The notes under the pieces: model-generated
The model's input: only the letters and a program-made list of their open reading frames with translations
What the model was told of the DNA's origin: nothing
The model's database searches: none
NCBI GenBank assembly: GCA_028820635.1
Contig: JAPPIG010000051.1
Location: 79,314 to 143,313, forward strand
Direction: 5' to 3'
Source: Candidatus Poribacteria bacterium
GTDB taxonomy: Bacteria > Poribacteria > WGA-4E > WGA-3G
Length of the DNA: 64,000 nt
Program-made: the position numbers and the translations under genes
Shown here: piece by piece, positions 1 through 8,645 of the stretch
Layout: each line of letters begins with the position of its first letter
Position numbering within the stretch: the stretch's first letter is position 1

Positions 1-26
1 ATTTAAATTGCGTAGAGGTGTGTAAT

Positions 27-1226
27 ATGGGAAGAAGTTTTGATAAATCGTTGGCATGGCGGGAACGGGCGAAGGCTGCGTTAGTAGGCGGCGGACAACC
101 ACATAAACAGAGCAATCCGCCGCAACCGGTTATGGTTGCTGGTGGGAAAGGTGCGCATTTTTGGGATGCAGATGGCAATGACTATATTGACTATCTAATG
201 GGATATGGACCGATGATTCTCGGACATGCTTATCCTACCGTGATAGAAGCAGTCGCAAAGGCACTTGAGCGAGGCAATGTTTATAACGTAGGGCACACGC
301 TGGAAATAGAACTCGCAGAGAAACTTGTAGAGATTATTCCATCTGCGGATAGGGTCGCTTACTTTGTCGGTGGTTCCGATGCGACAACGGGCGCACTTAA
401 GTTTGCACGTGCATACACTGAAAAAGAGAAGGTAATTCGTTGCGGATACCACGGTTGGCATGACTGGTGTCATAATACCCGTGGACATCTACCGGGCAGT
501 GCTGCATCAACATTGAGTGTTGGTTTTAACGATATAGATGCGTTGGAAGATCTCTTTAAGGAGCATCCCGGAGAAATAGCGTGTTTGATTATGGAACCTT
601 CTGGACACGACTTGCCCGCAGAAGGATATTTAGAAAATGTGAAGTCCGTTGTGAACGCTAACGATGCGCTGCTAATTTTTGATGAAGTTAAGACTGGATT
701 CCGATATGCTTTAGGTGGAGCGCAAGAATATTTCGGTGTGACACCTGATATGTCGGTTTTTGGGAAGGCGTTGGCAAACGGATTCGCGACTGCTGTTGTA
801 GTCGGCAGGCAGGAAATTATGGACGAAGTTGCTGGTGTATGGGTCGCCGCGACTTTCCACGGAGAGGTCTCACTTGTTGCCGCCGCTATTGCTACGATTG
901 CGGAATTGGAGGCAAAAGACGGTGTTACATTCATGTGGAACCAGGGGACAAAATTGTTAGATGGTTATAGAGAAATGACAGATCGATTAGGTATTGACCA
1001 AGCACGCATTGGTGGTATTGGACCTATGCCTTTTTTCGGGTTGAATGCTGTAGGTGAAAAGCAAAGTCAGTTTCGCAGAACCTTCTATGAAGCAACATTA
1101 GATGGTGGATTGTATCTGCCAGAGGGACATATCTGGTTTATGTCCATTTCACATACGGACGAAGACATCGCAAAGACGCTGAATGTTTCTGAGGATGCAC
1201 TGAAACGCGCGAAAGCGGTGACATAA
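27..1226 (+). CDS. Class III PLP aminotransferase, glutamate-1-semialdehyde aminomutase-like
   Basis: Likely a cytosolic PLP-dependent aminotransferase or aminomutase. The fold-type I class III signature is visible: the GSDATTGALK phosphate-binding segment near residues 116-125, FDEVKTGFR near 218-225 with the cofactor-binding Asp, and FGKALANG with the probable Schiff-base Lys at 247. The protein is about 399 aa, a normal length for the family. I chose the ATG at 27 over the in-frame GTG at 18 because AGAGG at 14-18 is then a well-spaced ribosome binding site. The next gene, a PhyH oxygenase, starts 24 bp downstream in the same direction, so the two may form a small catabolic or secondary-metabolism operon. 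A true HemL role is not supported because no other heme genes are nearby; the substrate is unknown. Confidence 0.85.
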   Translation: MGRSFDKSLAWRERAKAALVGGGQPHKQSNPPQPVMVAGGKGAHFWDADGNDYIDYLMGYGPMILGHAYPTVIEAVAKALERGNVYNVGHTLEIELAEKLVEIIPSADRVAYFVGGSDATTGALKFARAYTEKEKVIRCGYHGWHDWCHNTRGHLPGSAASTLSVGFNDIDALEDLFKEHPGEIACLIMEPSGHDLPAEGYLENVKSVVNANDALLIFDEVKTGFRYALGGAQEYFGVTPDMSVFGKALANGFATAVVVGRQEIMDEVAGVWVAATFHGEVSLVAAAIATIAELEAKDGVTFMWNQGTKLLDGYREMTDRLGIDQARIGGIGPMPFFGLNAVGEKQSQFRRTFYEATLDGGLYLPEGHIWFMSISHTDEDIAKTLNVSEDALKRAKAVT

Positions 1227-1250
1227 ACAAGCAAATTAGGAAATATCATT

Positions 1251-2123
1251 ATGGAACAAGCAACAAACTATACAAAACCTTTTATCGTTGACAAAAACTT
1301 GGGGGCGGCACTGGATATAGACAATGCCGAACTCCCGCAAACTACCTCCGACGGTACACCTGTCGTGCCACCTACACAAGAACAAAAATATCTGTTTGAC
1401 ATGCACGGTTGGCTCCTCGTCCCTGGCGTTTTGTCAGGCGATGAACTGCAAGAGATGCAGGAGTTCTGTCATCGTCTACGTCATGAACCGGAGTCTATTC
1501 CAGAACATGAACGTTCACCTCTCGGTGGACCGATGGAAAAATTATCCGATCATCCAAACGTTGTCGGATTTCTGAACGAGTTTCTCGCGCATCCAGCACT
1601 TTCAAGCCAAGAATGCTACGGCTTCCGTATGGAATCGTGCAGTCTGTTCTACCGCACTGTCGGAGATGGTAACTTTGGACCACACAACGGCAACGGTATG
1701 CTCCGTTTTCCCGGCGATTCGCATCTTTATCGGTGTATCCCAGGGCGAGCCTATAGCGGTTTGACACGTATTGTTTGGGAACTTAACCCAGTCAAATACA
1801 GACAGGGCGGTACACTATTTATAACAGGAAGCCATAAAGCAGTCTATACTGCGCCGGATACTATCCAGAGTCAGGATTCTCCGATTTGGGATACCTATGA
1901 GTGCCCAGCGGGGTCATTGCTGTTTTTCACAGAAGCATTGACGCATAGCACGCACCGATGGATAAATGAGGATAACGACAGGTTGGCAATTTTTAGTTGT
2001 TATAACACTGTAAATAGTAAATGGCACGATTGGAATCCGCATCCGAAGTTGCTGGAAGAGATGCCACCCAAACGCCAGACATTATTTAGACCTGTTCGTG
2101 CTGCGAATAATTTGATTGGGTAA
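1251..2123 (+). CDS. Phytanoyl-CoA dioxygenase (PhyH) family protein with altered HxD motif
   Basis: This 290-aa protein has the PhyH-type double-stranded beta-helix layout: an N-terminal helical part with the FDMHGWLLVPGVLS entry segment (about 49-62), a predicted proximal iron His in FGPHNGNGML at 145, a distal His in the THSTHRW segment (232 or 235) and a 2-oxoglutarate-binding Arg candidate in DRLAIF (244). The family are non-haem Fe(II)/2-oxoglutarate hydroxylases. The residue that should be Asp in H-x-D is Gly (H145-N-G147), so the carboxylate ligand is either missing or supplied by another residue. The start ATG is 24 bp after the aminotransferase stop, suggesting cotranscription. The substrate cannot be predicted. 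Confidence 0.8.
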   Translation: MEQATNYTKPFIVDKNLGAALDIDNAELPQTTSDGTPVVPPTQEQKYLFDMHGWLLVPGVLSGDELQEMQEFCHRLRHEPESIPEHERSPLGGPMEKLSDHPNVVGFLNEFLAHPALSSQECYGFRMESCSLFYRTVGDGNFGPHNGNGMLRFPGDSHLYRCIPGRAYSGLTRIVWELNPVKYRQGGTLFITGSHKAVYTAPDTIQSQDSPIWDTYECPAGSLLFFTEALTHSTHRWINEDNDRLAIFSCYNTVNSKWHDWNPHPKLLEEMPPKRQTLFRPVRAANNLIG

Positions 2124-2139
2124 ACATATTCACCTCAAT

Positions 2140-2249
2140 TACGGTAGATTTTAGAATCACTTGAACACTCTGCATAGTCGAGGTTAGAAACCTCGACTAC
2201 CGGGGGACGAAAGTGCCAGTTTATTTTATAATTCACAATAATAATACCT
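2140..2249. mobile_element. MITE, family B (copy 1)
   Basis: A non-coding element of about 110 bp just downstream of the PhyH gene. Its ends are imperfect inverted repeats (GTAGATTTTAGAATCACTTG at the left, a matching GTGAATTATAAAATAAACTG read in reverse at the right), and they resemble the ends at 11287-11456 and 60322-60459. The centre is a palindrome (GTCGAGGTTAGAAACCTCGAC, two arms around a short loop) at about 2177-2198. No coding capacity is seen. Confidence 0.5.
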
Positions 2250-2256
2250 TCGCCAA

Positions 2257-2874
2257 TTATCCAGGGTTTAGTTCAGGTTGCGTGTGATGAATAGCACCGA
2301 TTGCCCCCAGATGTTGTGCGATTTGTTGAATAACAATAGGTTCATGTTTTTGCGGAAGTATTTTTAATGTTTCGTGTAAATACTTCAAACCTCGGTAGTG
2401 TGCCCTAAGGTCTAAAACACTATACGTAGTATTTTTACAACGGAGCGTATCTATGAGTTTAGCACTCACATTCACCATAAACATTGAGAGGTTCGCTGCA
2501 TTGTTTACCGGTATCTTGTTGACATTCATAAAATCTTGTAATCCCCAATATCGCTTTGCGTCTCGGAAGTTGAACTCGATTTGAAAACGGAGGGAGATCG
2601 AGTGGCCAACCCGTTGTAGCAACGCCGTGACCATCGTTTGAAGTTGTTTCAATACATCGGTCAGCACAATATCGTCTTTGTTTCGGTTTCGACTCCCCTG
2701 ATGTTCGGATGCTAAAACTCCCGGATTTGACGATGCGGTGCCCCGCACGATTTGTTCCATCACCATAATGAAATTTAAGAAAATATTTCGGTAATTATAA
2801 TTTCCAAAACGCTGTAGGTGCGGTTCATAATCGAAAAGGTCCTCCCAGGATAGTCCATACGGTTTCAAGCGCAC
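2257..2874 (-). pseudogene. IS4-like transposase, C-terminal remnant
   Basis: A 205-aa open frame matching the C-terminal half of an IS4-group DDE transposase. The segment RFQIEFNFRDAK shows the R-(3)-E-(6)-K part of the Y-R-E-K signature, including the catalytic Glu; the preceding Tyr position is Ile. It is followed by the usual GLQDF and a helical tail (AHYRGLKYLHETL). Full-length relatives are roughly 350-450 aa, so the N-terminal half with both catalytic Asp residues is missing. Upstream of the frame there is only a terminator hairpin and another gene, and no terminal inverted repeats were recognised. It is a decayed insertion-sequence relic, unlikely to be active. Confidence 0.65.
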
Positions 2875-2876
2875 AC

Positions 2877-2918
2877 AAAAAAACGGCTCAAACCCAAGTT
2901 ATTACTGGATTCAAGCCG
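2877..2918 (-). terminator. Rho-independent terminator for the discoidin-like gene
   Basis: Read on the minus strand, a CGGCT...AGCCG stem with an inner AATCC/GGGTT stem is followed directly by seven T. It lies 27 bp after the stop codon of the gene ending at 2945. Confidence 0.7.
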
Positions 2919-2944
2919 ATTTAGAAAATGTCTGATATTTGCGC

Positions 2945-3640
2945 TTATCGGACCTTTTTGATGCTTGCCCATTTGGTTGTGAGCTTGGCTTTAGGGTCTA
3001 CGGGATAACTATCATCGCCGAAGAACTCAATTTCGCCAATTTGAAAGTACGCCCCAGCCGGGTTCGATGCGGTGTCAAAAGTAACATGCCGAAAAAACTT
3101 ATATCCGATTTTTTGCTTATCGTAATCTTCGCCTGCCTCAAAAAGGACGACTTGCAGTCGCTGATCCCAAAAGCTATCCCCGTCGTGAGCATAGATGGTC
3201 TCAAACTCCTTGCCGTCGTTCGACCCCTGAACCTCCCACACTGTGGGGTCCCTTGCAGGAACATCATTTGCTGAAGATACGGTGAAGTGTGTCAATGCGT
3301 ACGGCTCCTCAAACTCAGCTGTCACGTGTAGGCCTTCCTCCGGAATGCCTCCTCCACGTCCTCAGCACCATTTGGCATTGCCGGGGCCAAGGACGTGATC
3401 GAAGACGTTAAACGCAAATTCCCCGCCCGCGAATCCGGGTTCATCGTTGGCTGTGAACTTGGCGTTGTAACCGTCATCTGCTTCAGGATTACCATCGTCT
3501 TCTGGATCGGTTAGGTCTCCTCCGAGCAGTGAATCTGTTCCTACTCCCAAGACTTCCTCCGCCTGTGCTATGTCGCTTGTGCTGAGAACACAAAAGGCTA
3601 TCATCAACACAAATCCTGCTAATACCAACATAATTTTCAT
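2945..3640 (-). pseudogene. Secreted discoidin (F5/8 type C)-like protein interrupted by an in-frame UGA
   Basis: One continuous reading frame of 231 codons with a single in-frame TGA at codon 93 (3362-3364), directly after a Cys (NAKWC-UGA-GRGGG). Both halves are clearly one protein: the N-terminal part has a signal peptide (MKIMLVLAGFVLMIAFCVLS, about 1-27) and an acidic linker, and the C-terminal part has the jelly-roll pattern of F5/8 or galactose-binding-like domains (ALTHFTVSSANDVPARDPTVW, read in two parts; FQIGEIEFFG at the end). The ATG at 3640 is preferred over the TTG at 3649 because AGGAGG lies 10 bp upstream of it. The most likely cause is a nonsense mutation; UGA readthrough as selenocysteine is a minor alternative. 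A terminator follows. Confidence 0.65.
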
Positions 3641-4104
3641 GTCGCTCAACCTCCTATAGAAATGAATCTCACTTTACGTGAGTTTCGTATTAAATATAGG
3701 TGAGTTTGAATAAACTGCACCTATTTTACCATACCAATCTTTACTAATCTATGTTCCATAATAACATATTATTTCATATTATGATAACCTAAGTTGCCAC
3801 ATAGTAGCACAATCTGTATGAAGATTAATTTATTTAATCTTCATTTAAAATCTTGTCCATAGCAACTTGAGTTAAATTACCGAATTAAAAACTTAATCTT
3901 CATACAAGTGATTTCTCACATGTTCCAAGTATTATACCTTTTTATATTTTTCTGTCAAGTTTTTTTGCTAATTTATCAAAAAAAGGTGTTGAGATTGCCC
4001 TACTATAGCGTTTTTTTCTGCCGTCTGGTTTATACATAGGGTTTTTACGGTTTCGGGTGGTAACAACGATACGGAATGCGGGTGGTTTATCAGATTAGCC
4101 GTGC
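3641..4104. other. AT-rich intergenic region with inverted repeats
   Basis: No gene is seen. The first 75 bp are the promoter side of the minus-strand discoidin-like gene and contain two GTGAGTTT boxes (3674-3681 and 3702-3709). The sequence ATGAAGATTAA at 3818-3828 is repeated in inverted form at 3834-3844 and again at 3893-3903, giving a strong hairpin and a spare third arm. The rest is AT-rich without recognised structure. Confidence 0.5.
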
Positions 4105-4113
4105 AGTAGGACT

Positions 4114-4357
4114 CAGAGGCATTCAATTGTCGCGCAGTGTTCTTGTTGGAGGGAATCAACGCTGAATACGCGTTTGGTATTCAGCCAAATCAACGCCAAA
4201 TGCGCGTATGGCATTTGGCGGGTTTGTAACCCCGATTTCTTTTGTAGGAGCGAGTTCCAACTCGCGACCTTTCGTAATATGTCGCGAGCTGGAGCTCGCT
4301 CCTACAGTAAGAGGTTTTAGAGAAAAGAATAAATTATTCGAAAATTGAATGGCTCTG
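4114..4357. mobile_element. MITE, family C (copy 1) carrying nested hairpins
   Basis: The element is bounded by inverted repeats CAGAGGCATTCAATTGTCG (4114-4132) and, in reverse, CAGAGCCATTCAATTTTCG (4339-4357), 17 of 19 matching. It is flanked by near-identical 10-bp direct repeats CAGTAGGACT (4104-4113) and CAATAGGACT (4358-4367), which look like a target-site duplication. Inside are two tandem hairpin units (4155-4187 and 4189-4223) and a long TGTAGGAGCG...CGCTCCTACA palindrome (4243-4305). No open frame of note is present. It lies just upstream of lnt. Confidence 0.7.
4155..4223. repeat. Two tandem copies of a 33-35 nt mobile hairpin unit
   Basis: Both units start AATCAACGC and form perfect or near-perfect stems around a GCGT loop: GCTGAATAC/GTATTCAGC in the first and CGCCAAATGC/GCATTTGGCG in the second. 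The second unit recurs almost identically at 11325-11359 and 32676-32710, each time inside a different MITE family. Confidence 0.75.
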
Positions 4358-4429
4358 CAATAGGACTACATTTATATTGACACATTCAAGTTGATATGTT
4401 AATATTTATCTAAATTTTGTACCTATCCT

Positions 4430-6034
4430 GTGGAATACATTTTGGATTTTTTAAAACGTTCCCGATATTGGCTCGCTGCAAGTTCAGGTATAATTTTGTT
4501 CTGTAGTTTTCCCAGTGTTAATTTGTTTCCACTTGCATGGGTTGCGATAGTCCCGTTATTGATAGCACTTGAATCTGTAGAGAGTTGGAAATCAGCATTT
4601 CTCGTAGGGTATGTAGCAGGATTTTTGTTTTTTGCAGGTCTACTTATAGCAATTGTGCTCTTATATCCCTATGCGAATATCTTTGCGACATTGCTTGGCT
4701 ACATACTTTTAGTAGGGTATACAGCACTCTATTTTGCAGTCTTTGCGGTATTAGTACATCAGTTACCGTGGCAATCAGGCATTCTATTCCCATTAGGGGT
4801 TGCCGCTATCTGGGTTAGCTTAGAATGGGTGCGGAGCTGGCTATTAACAGGCTTTCCCTGGGGTAACATCGGTTATTCACAGTGGAAATATCTGCCAGGA
4901 ATTCAAATCGCATCTTTGACCGGTGTTTACGGCATTAGCTTTGTGATTGTATTTTTCAATGCGGGGATTGCAACGTTAATTCGACGTAGACAGGAGTGGC
5001 GAAAAGAATTAATGGCAATAATTGTTCCTTGCTTGTTAGCAATGATATGTCTAATTTATGGATATGCTGCAATTGCGAGAAGTGAAAATACTTCCCAAAA
5101 AAGTATGAAGGTGGCAATTATTCCAGGGAATATCTTGCAAATTGAGAAATGGAAATCAGAGAGTATCGAAAAGATTATAAAAAAATACCTCAATTTGACA
5201 CGAAAAGCCGCAGTTGAAAAGCCTGACGTAATTGTTTGGCCCGAGACGACAGTTAGAGGACAAGTAATATCTGGGGAGTGGATAGTACAAACCTCATCTA
5301 ATAGTTTTAGAAGATTTCATAACTTATTCAAGCAGACGTTCGGAGAAATTGATGGCATTCCAATGCTTATAGGTGCTACTGATCAAGATGCCTTCGGAGA
5401 TTTGTACAATCGGGTTATGTCAGTGTCATCGGAAGGTGAAGTACTTAGTAAGTATGCCAAGATGCACCTTGTGCCGTTTGGAGAATACGTTCCTTTAGCA
5501 GATTTTCTACCCAATTTTGTCCAATTTAAACCGTTTGAACATGGTAAAACAGTAAACCTTTTACCAATAACAAACGTTGAAACCATGCAAACCAACGATG
5601 AAGAAATAGAAGTCGGGACATCAATTTGCTTTGAATCCGCCTTTCCGAGCCATTTTCGGCAGTTCGTGAAAAAAGGTGCAGATGCAATGGGTATTCTTAC
5701 GAATGATGCGTGGTTTGTTGGAACCGCTTTCCCTGATCTGCATCTGGCAATGGCACCTTTGCGCGCGGTCGAGAATCGAATTGCTGTTTTTCGCTGCGCG
5801 AATGGTGGATACTCATGTGTTGTTGACAGTTTTGGACAGATTACGACACCATTTGTCACACCACAAACTGATAAAGAGTTCTTAATAGCAGATGTAGCAC
5901 TATCAGAAGGAAAACAGACGTTTTATACACGATATGGTGATTGGTTGCCTATCCTCTGTTTAGTGCTTAGTATACTATGTATTGCTTATAGAGTTGTAAT
6001 ACGATACACAAAGCCTAAAATCACAGATAATTGA
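4430..6034 (+). CDS. lnt: Apolipoprotein N-acyltransferase
   Basis: Lnt is the inner-membrane enzyme that adds the third acyl chain to lipoproteins before Lol export. The 534-aa protein has about six N-terminal membrane segments (roughly residues 15-215) followed by a periplasmic nitrilase-type domain. The catalytic triad is visible: Glu272 in WPETT, Lys344 in YAKMHLVPFGE and Cys400 in TSICFESAF. A last hydrophobic segment (about 500-522) is also typical. Length fits the family. The start is a GTG without a strong ribosome binding site. prfB begins 11 bp after the stop, so the two are probably cotranscribed. Lnt works in the same pathway as the lolC/E and lolD genes further along this strand. 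Confidence 0.92.
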   Translation: MEYILDFLKRSRYWLAASSGIILFCSFPSVNLFPLAWVAIVPLLIALESVESWKSAFLVGYVAGFLFFAGLLIAIVLLYPYANIFATLLGYILLVGYTALYFAVFAVLVHQLPWQSGILFPLGVAAIWVSLEWVRSWLLTGFPWGNIGYSQWKYLPGIQIASLTGVYGISFVIVFFNAGIATLIRRRQEWRKELMAIIVPCLLAMICLIYGYAAIARSENTSQKSMKVAIIPGNILQIEKWKSESIEKIIKKYLNLTRKAAVEKPDVIVWPETTVRGQVISGEWIVQTSSNSFRRFHNLFKQTFGEIDGIPMLIGATDQDAFGDLYNRVMSVSSEGEVLSKYAKMHLVPFGEYVPLADFLPNFVQFKPFEHGKTVNLLPITNVETMQTNDEEIEVGTSICFESAFPSHFRQFVKKGADAMGILTNDAWFVGTAFPDLHLAMAPLRAVENRIAVFRCANGGYSCVVDSFGQITTPFVTPQTDKEFLIADVALSEGKQTFYTRYGDWLPILCLVLSILCIAYRVVIRYTKPKITDN

Positions 6035-6044
6035 AAGGATATAA

Positions 6045-7152
6045 ATGCTTACAGACTTAAAAATAGAAGTTGATGCCGTGACAAATCAACTTCATGAACT
6101 CAGGGGGTATCTTTGACCTGTCTACAAAACAAAGAGAATTAGAAGAACTTGAAAAAGAGGCGATGGCACCAGATTTTTGGGGGAATTCGCAGCGAGTACA
6201 AACAGTAAATCAACGTATTGCTGCCCTAAAAGATGAAATTGGTGAATATGAAAAAATAGAGAGTGTTATTGACGATCTACAGGTTCTGATTGAACTTGCC
6301 ATTGAAGAAGACGATTCCAGTTTGGATCCAGAAATTCAAAACGGTATCGCAACAGTTACGACGCAGTTAGAGAAAATGGAACTGCGTTTAATGTTAAATG
6401 GGGAATTTGATGAGAACAATGCAATTCTTTGTATTAATCCTGGGGCAGGCGGCGTTGATGCACAAGATTGGGCAGGCATGTTGATGCGGATGTATCTCCG
6501 TTGGTGTGACCAGCATAACTATACGACTGAAGTCGCTGACCTTACACCTGGAGATGAAGCTGGAATTAAAGGAGCAACGATTTTTGTTAAAGGAGCATCT
6601 GCTTATGGCTACTTGCAAGCAGAATCTGGTGTACATCGTCTCGTTCGTTTATCTCCCTTTGATTTTAACAAGAGACGTCATACCTCATTTGCGGCGGTGC
6701 ACGTTACACCAGAAATTGACGAGAGTGTTGATGTTGAAATCAATGCTGAAGACCTGCGGATTGATACCTATCGAGCCAGTGGTGCTGGTGGGCAACATGT
6801 CAATGTTACAGACTCGGCAGTCCGAATCACCCATGTTCCGACAGGGATTATGGTACAGTGCCAGAACGAACGTTCGCAGCACAAAAACCGAGAAATCGCT
6901 ATGAAGGAGCTGCGTTCTCGGCTATACATCCATTTTAGAGCGCAACGTGACGAAGAACTGGCAAAACTACAACCAGAAAGACGAGATATTGACTTCGGTA
7001 GCCAAATTCGTTCTTATGTACTACATCCATATCAACGGGTCAAAGATACGAGAACAAACATTGAAACAGGTAACGTTGAGGCTGTTTTGAATGGCGATAT
7101 AGATACGTTTATTGAAAGTTTTCTGAAAATGAAGGTGGCAGAAAATAAGTAA
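6045..7152 (+). CDS. prfB: Peptide chain release factor 2 with programmed +1 frameshift
   Basis: RF2 recognises UAA/UGA stop codons and triggers peptide release on the ribosome. The gene starts at ATG 6045; frame 0 reads 23 codons and stops at TGA 6114-6116 in the canonical context AGG GGG TAT CTT TGA C. The AGGGGG is the internal Shine-Dalgarno-like stimulator and CTT-TGA the slip site; after a +1 shift, translation continues with GAC at 6115 to 7152, giving about 368 aa. The body shows the SPF anticodon-like tripeptide (RLVRLSPFD) and the GGQ catalytic loop (SGAGGQHVNVTDSAVR). The shift should be autoregulated by RF2 level, as known in other bacteria. It follows lnt by 10 bp. Confidence 0.95.
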
Positions 7153-7174
7153 GTACCTTTGATAGGAAGAAAAA

Positions 7175-8566
7175 ATGAAATCTTTTAGATGTTTTGCATA
7201 TTTTTCTATTGTTCTAAGTCTAATTTGTGTCAATATGCAGACATTCGCTGCAGTGATTCATGTTCCTGCTGATCAACCGACAATTCAATCAGGTATTGAT
7301 GCTGCAAAAGATGGGGATACGGTGTTAGTAGCAGATGGAATCTACAAAGGCAAAGGAAATGTAAATATAGATTTTAAAGGGAAACAGATTACCGTTAAGT
7401 CCCAGAATGGAGCGGAAACGACTACAATCAGTTGCCGGTGGACTGAGAACACACGAGGTTTCATCTTTCAGAATGGAGAGACTCATGATTCAGTATTGGA
7501 TGGTTTTTCGATTAAAAATGGTGTTCATGATCTGGGTGGTGGAATCTATTGTAAAAATGCTTCACCGACGATTAAAAATTGTGTCATAGCATGGAACAGA
7601 GCGGCTGAAAACGACCGTGGGACTGGTTATGGTGGTGGAATTTACTGCTTTAACTCTGATGCGAAAATAATTGACTCTATAATCTCAAACAATAGGGCTG
7701 AATCTGCTTATGGTGGAGGTGTTTACTTTGATGGGGACACGATAATAGACGATGTTATCTTGAGAGAAACCTCGTTTAAACCCTCACTTCTCAATTGCAC
7801 TATTTCAGACAATACTGGCAGTGGCGTTCATATCCAATCCGATGCAAGCTCTGAAATTAGAGACTCCAAGATAATACATAATAGTTGGCGAGGCATTATA
7901 TGTACATTTTTTTCTCGCGGCGGCACCCTCATTACAAATTGTGAAATTGCCCAAAACACTGGCGGTGGGGTGGAGGTCAGCGAGTATTCTATTCTGAAAA
8001 TCACCGATTCTATCATCAAGCAAAATACCGCTAAATATGGCAGTGGAATTTCCTGTAGCCCATCAGGAAATGTAGTGGTCTCTGAATGTGTTATTGCGCA
8101 AAATATCGCAACACAACGGGGTGGAGGAATTGGGATTTTTGGGTCAAAGTGGGGGGACGCAGAAATCACCCGCTGTACAATTACGCGTAATTCTGCGAGC
8201 GAGAGAGGTGGTGGCATTTATATTGATAGCGAAACTTCCTTTAGATTAACTGATTCCATTGTTTGGGGTAATAATTCAGACAACACACACGCTGAAGTTT
8301 TTGTTTCTGGTAGAGGAATAGTTATTAAATCAAACGATATCAAGGATGGTCTTAATGGTATCGGGCGCGAGCCAGATGGGGATTTTATCTATGAAGACAA
8401 CATTGATGAGGATCCGCTTTTCGTTGATGCTGATAGAGGTGATTATAGGCTTAAGCGTCAAAGTCCTGCAGCAGAGATGGGGCCGCAATCGTCCGTTGGA
8501 GGTGCGCTCAGCGTCACATCAGTAGGGAAAAGATTGGTAAAATGGGCAGAACTCAAGCGTAGATGA
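7175..8566 (+). CDS. Secreted right-handed parallel beta-helix protein
   Basis: A 463-aa protein with an N-terminal signal peptide (MKSFRCFAYFSIVLSLICVN, cleaved near AFAA around residues 24-26). The segment IHVPADQPTIQSGIDAAKDG is the classical entry of polyG/NosD/DUF1565-type beta-helices, and the body is built of about 22-residue coils of the type ITDSIIxxNxAxxGGGI (e.g. near 145, 165, 280-300, 340). It belongs to the pectate-lyase-like superfamily, but no catalytic residues can be assigned, so binding or degradation of polysaccharide is only a possibility. A normal stop is present. It lies between prfB and lysS with its own ribosome binding site (AGGAAG). Confidence 0.8.
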   Translation: MKSFRCFAYFSIVLSLICVNMQTFAAVIHVPADQPTIQSGIDAAKDGDTVLVADGIYKGKGNVNIDFKGKQITVKSQNGAETTTISCRWTENTRGFIFQNGETHDSVLDGFSIKNGVHDLGGGIYCKNASPTIKNCVIAWNRAAENDRGTGYGGGIYCFNSDAKIIDSIISNNRAESAYGGGVYFDGDTIIDDVILRETSFKPSLLNCTISDNTGSGVHIQSDASSEIRDSKIIHNSWRGIICTFFSRGGTLITNCEIAQNTGGGVEVSEYSILKITDSIIKQNTAKYGSGISCSPSGNVVVSECVIAQNIATQRGGGIGIFGSKWGDAEITRCTITRNSASERGGGIYIDSETSFRLTDSIVWGNNSDNTHAEVFVSGRGIVIKSNDIKDGLNGIGREPDGDFIYEDNIDEDPLFVDADRGDYRLKRQSPAAEMGPQSSVGGALSVTSVGKRLVKWAELKRR

Positions 8567-8581
8567 TTTTCCAGTTTCATG

Positions 8582-8610
8582 TTGCATCGGGCAAAAAATA
8601 AAGGTATAAT
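8582..8610 (+). promoter_or_regulatory. Sigma-70-type promoter for lysS
   Basis: TTGCAT (8582-8587), a 17-bp spacer and a perfect TATAAT (8605-8610). The lysS start codon lies 36 bp downstream and is preceded by a strong ribosome binding site, AAAGGAGGG. Confidence 0.7.
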
Positions 8611-8645
8611 TAAAATGGCCATAAGATAGAAAGGAGGGTAGACGT

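Noticed and set aside
2458..2466. TTAGCACTC resembling a CIRCE half-site
   Set aside because: It lies inside the transposase relic, lacks the second half and is far from chaperone genes.
3968..4159. Open frame of 63 aa on the minus strand
   Set aside because: It lies in AT-rich sequence and within the left end of MITE family C, has no ribosome binding site and shows no protein-like pattern.
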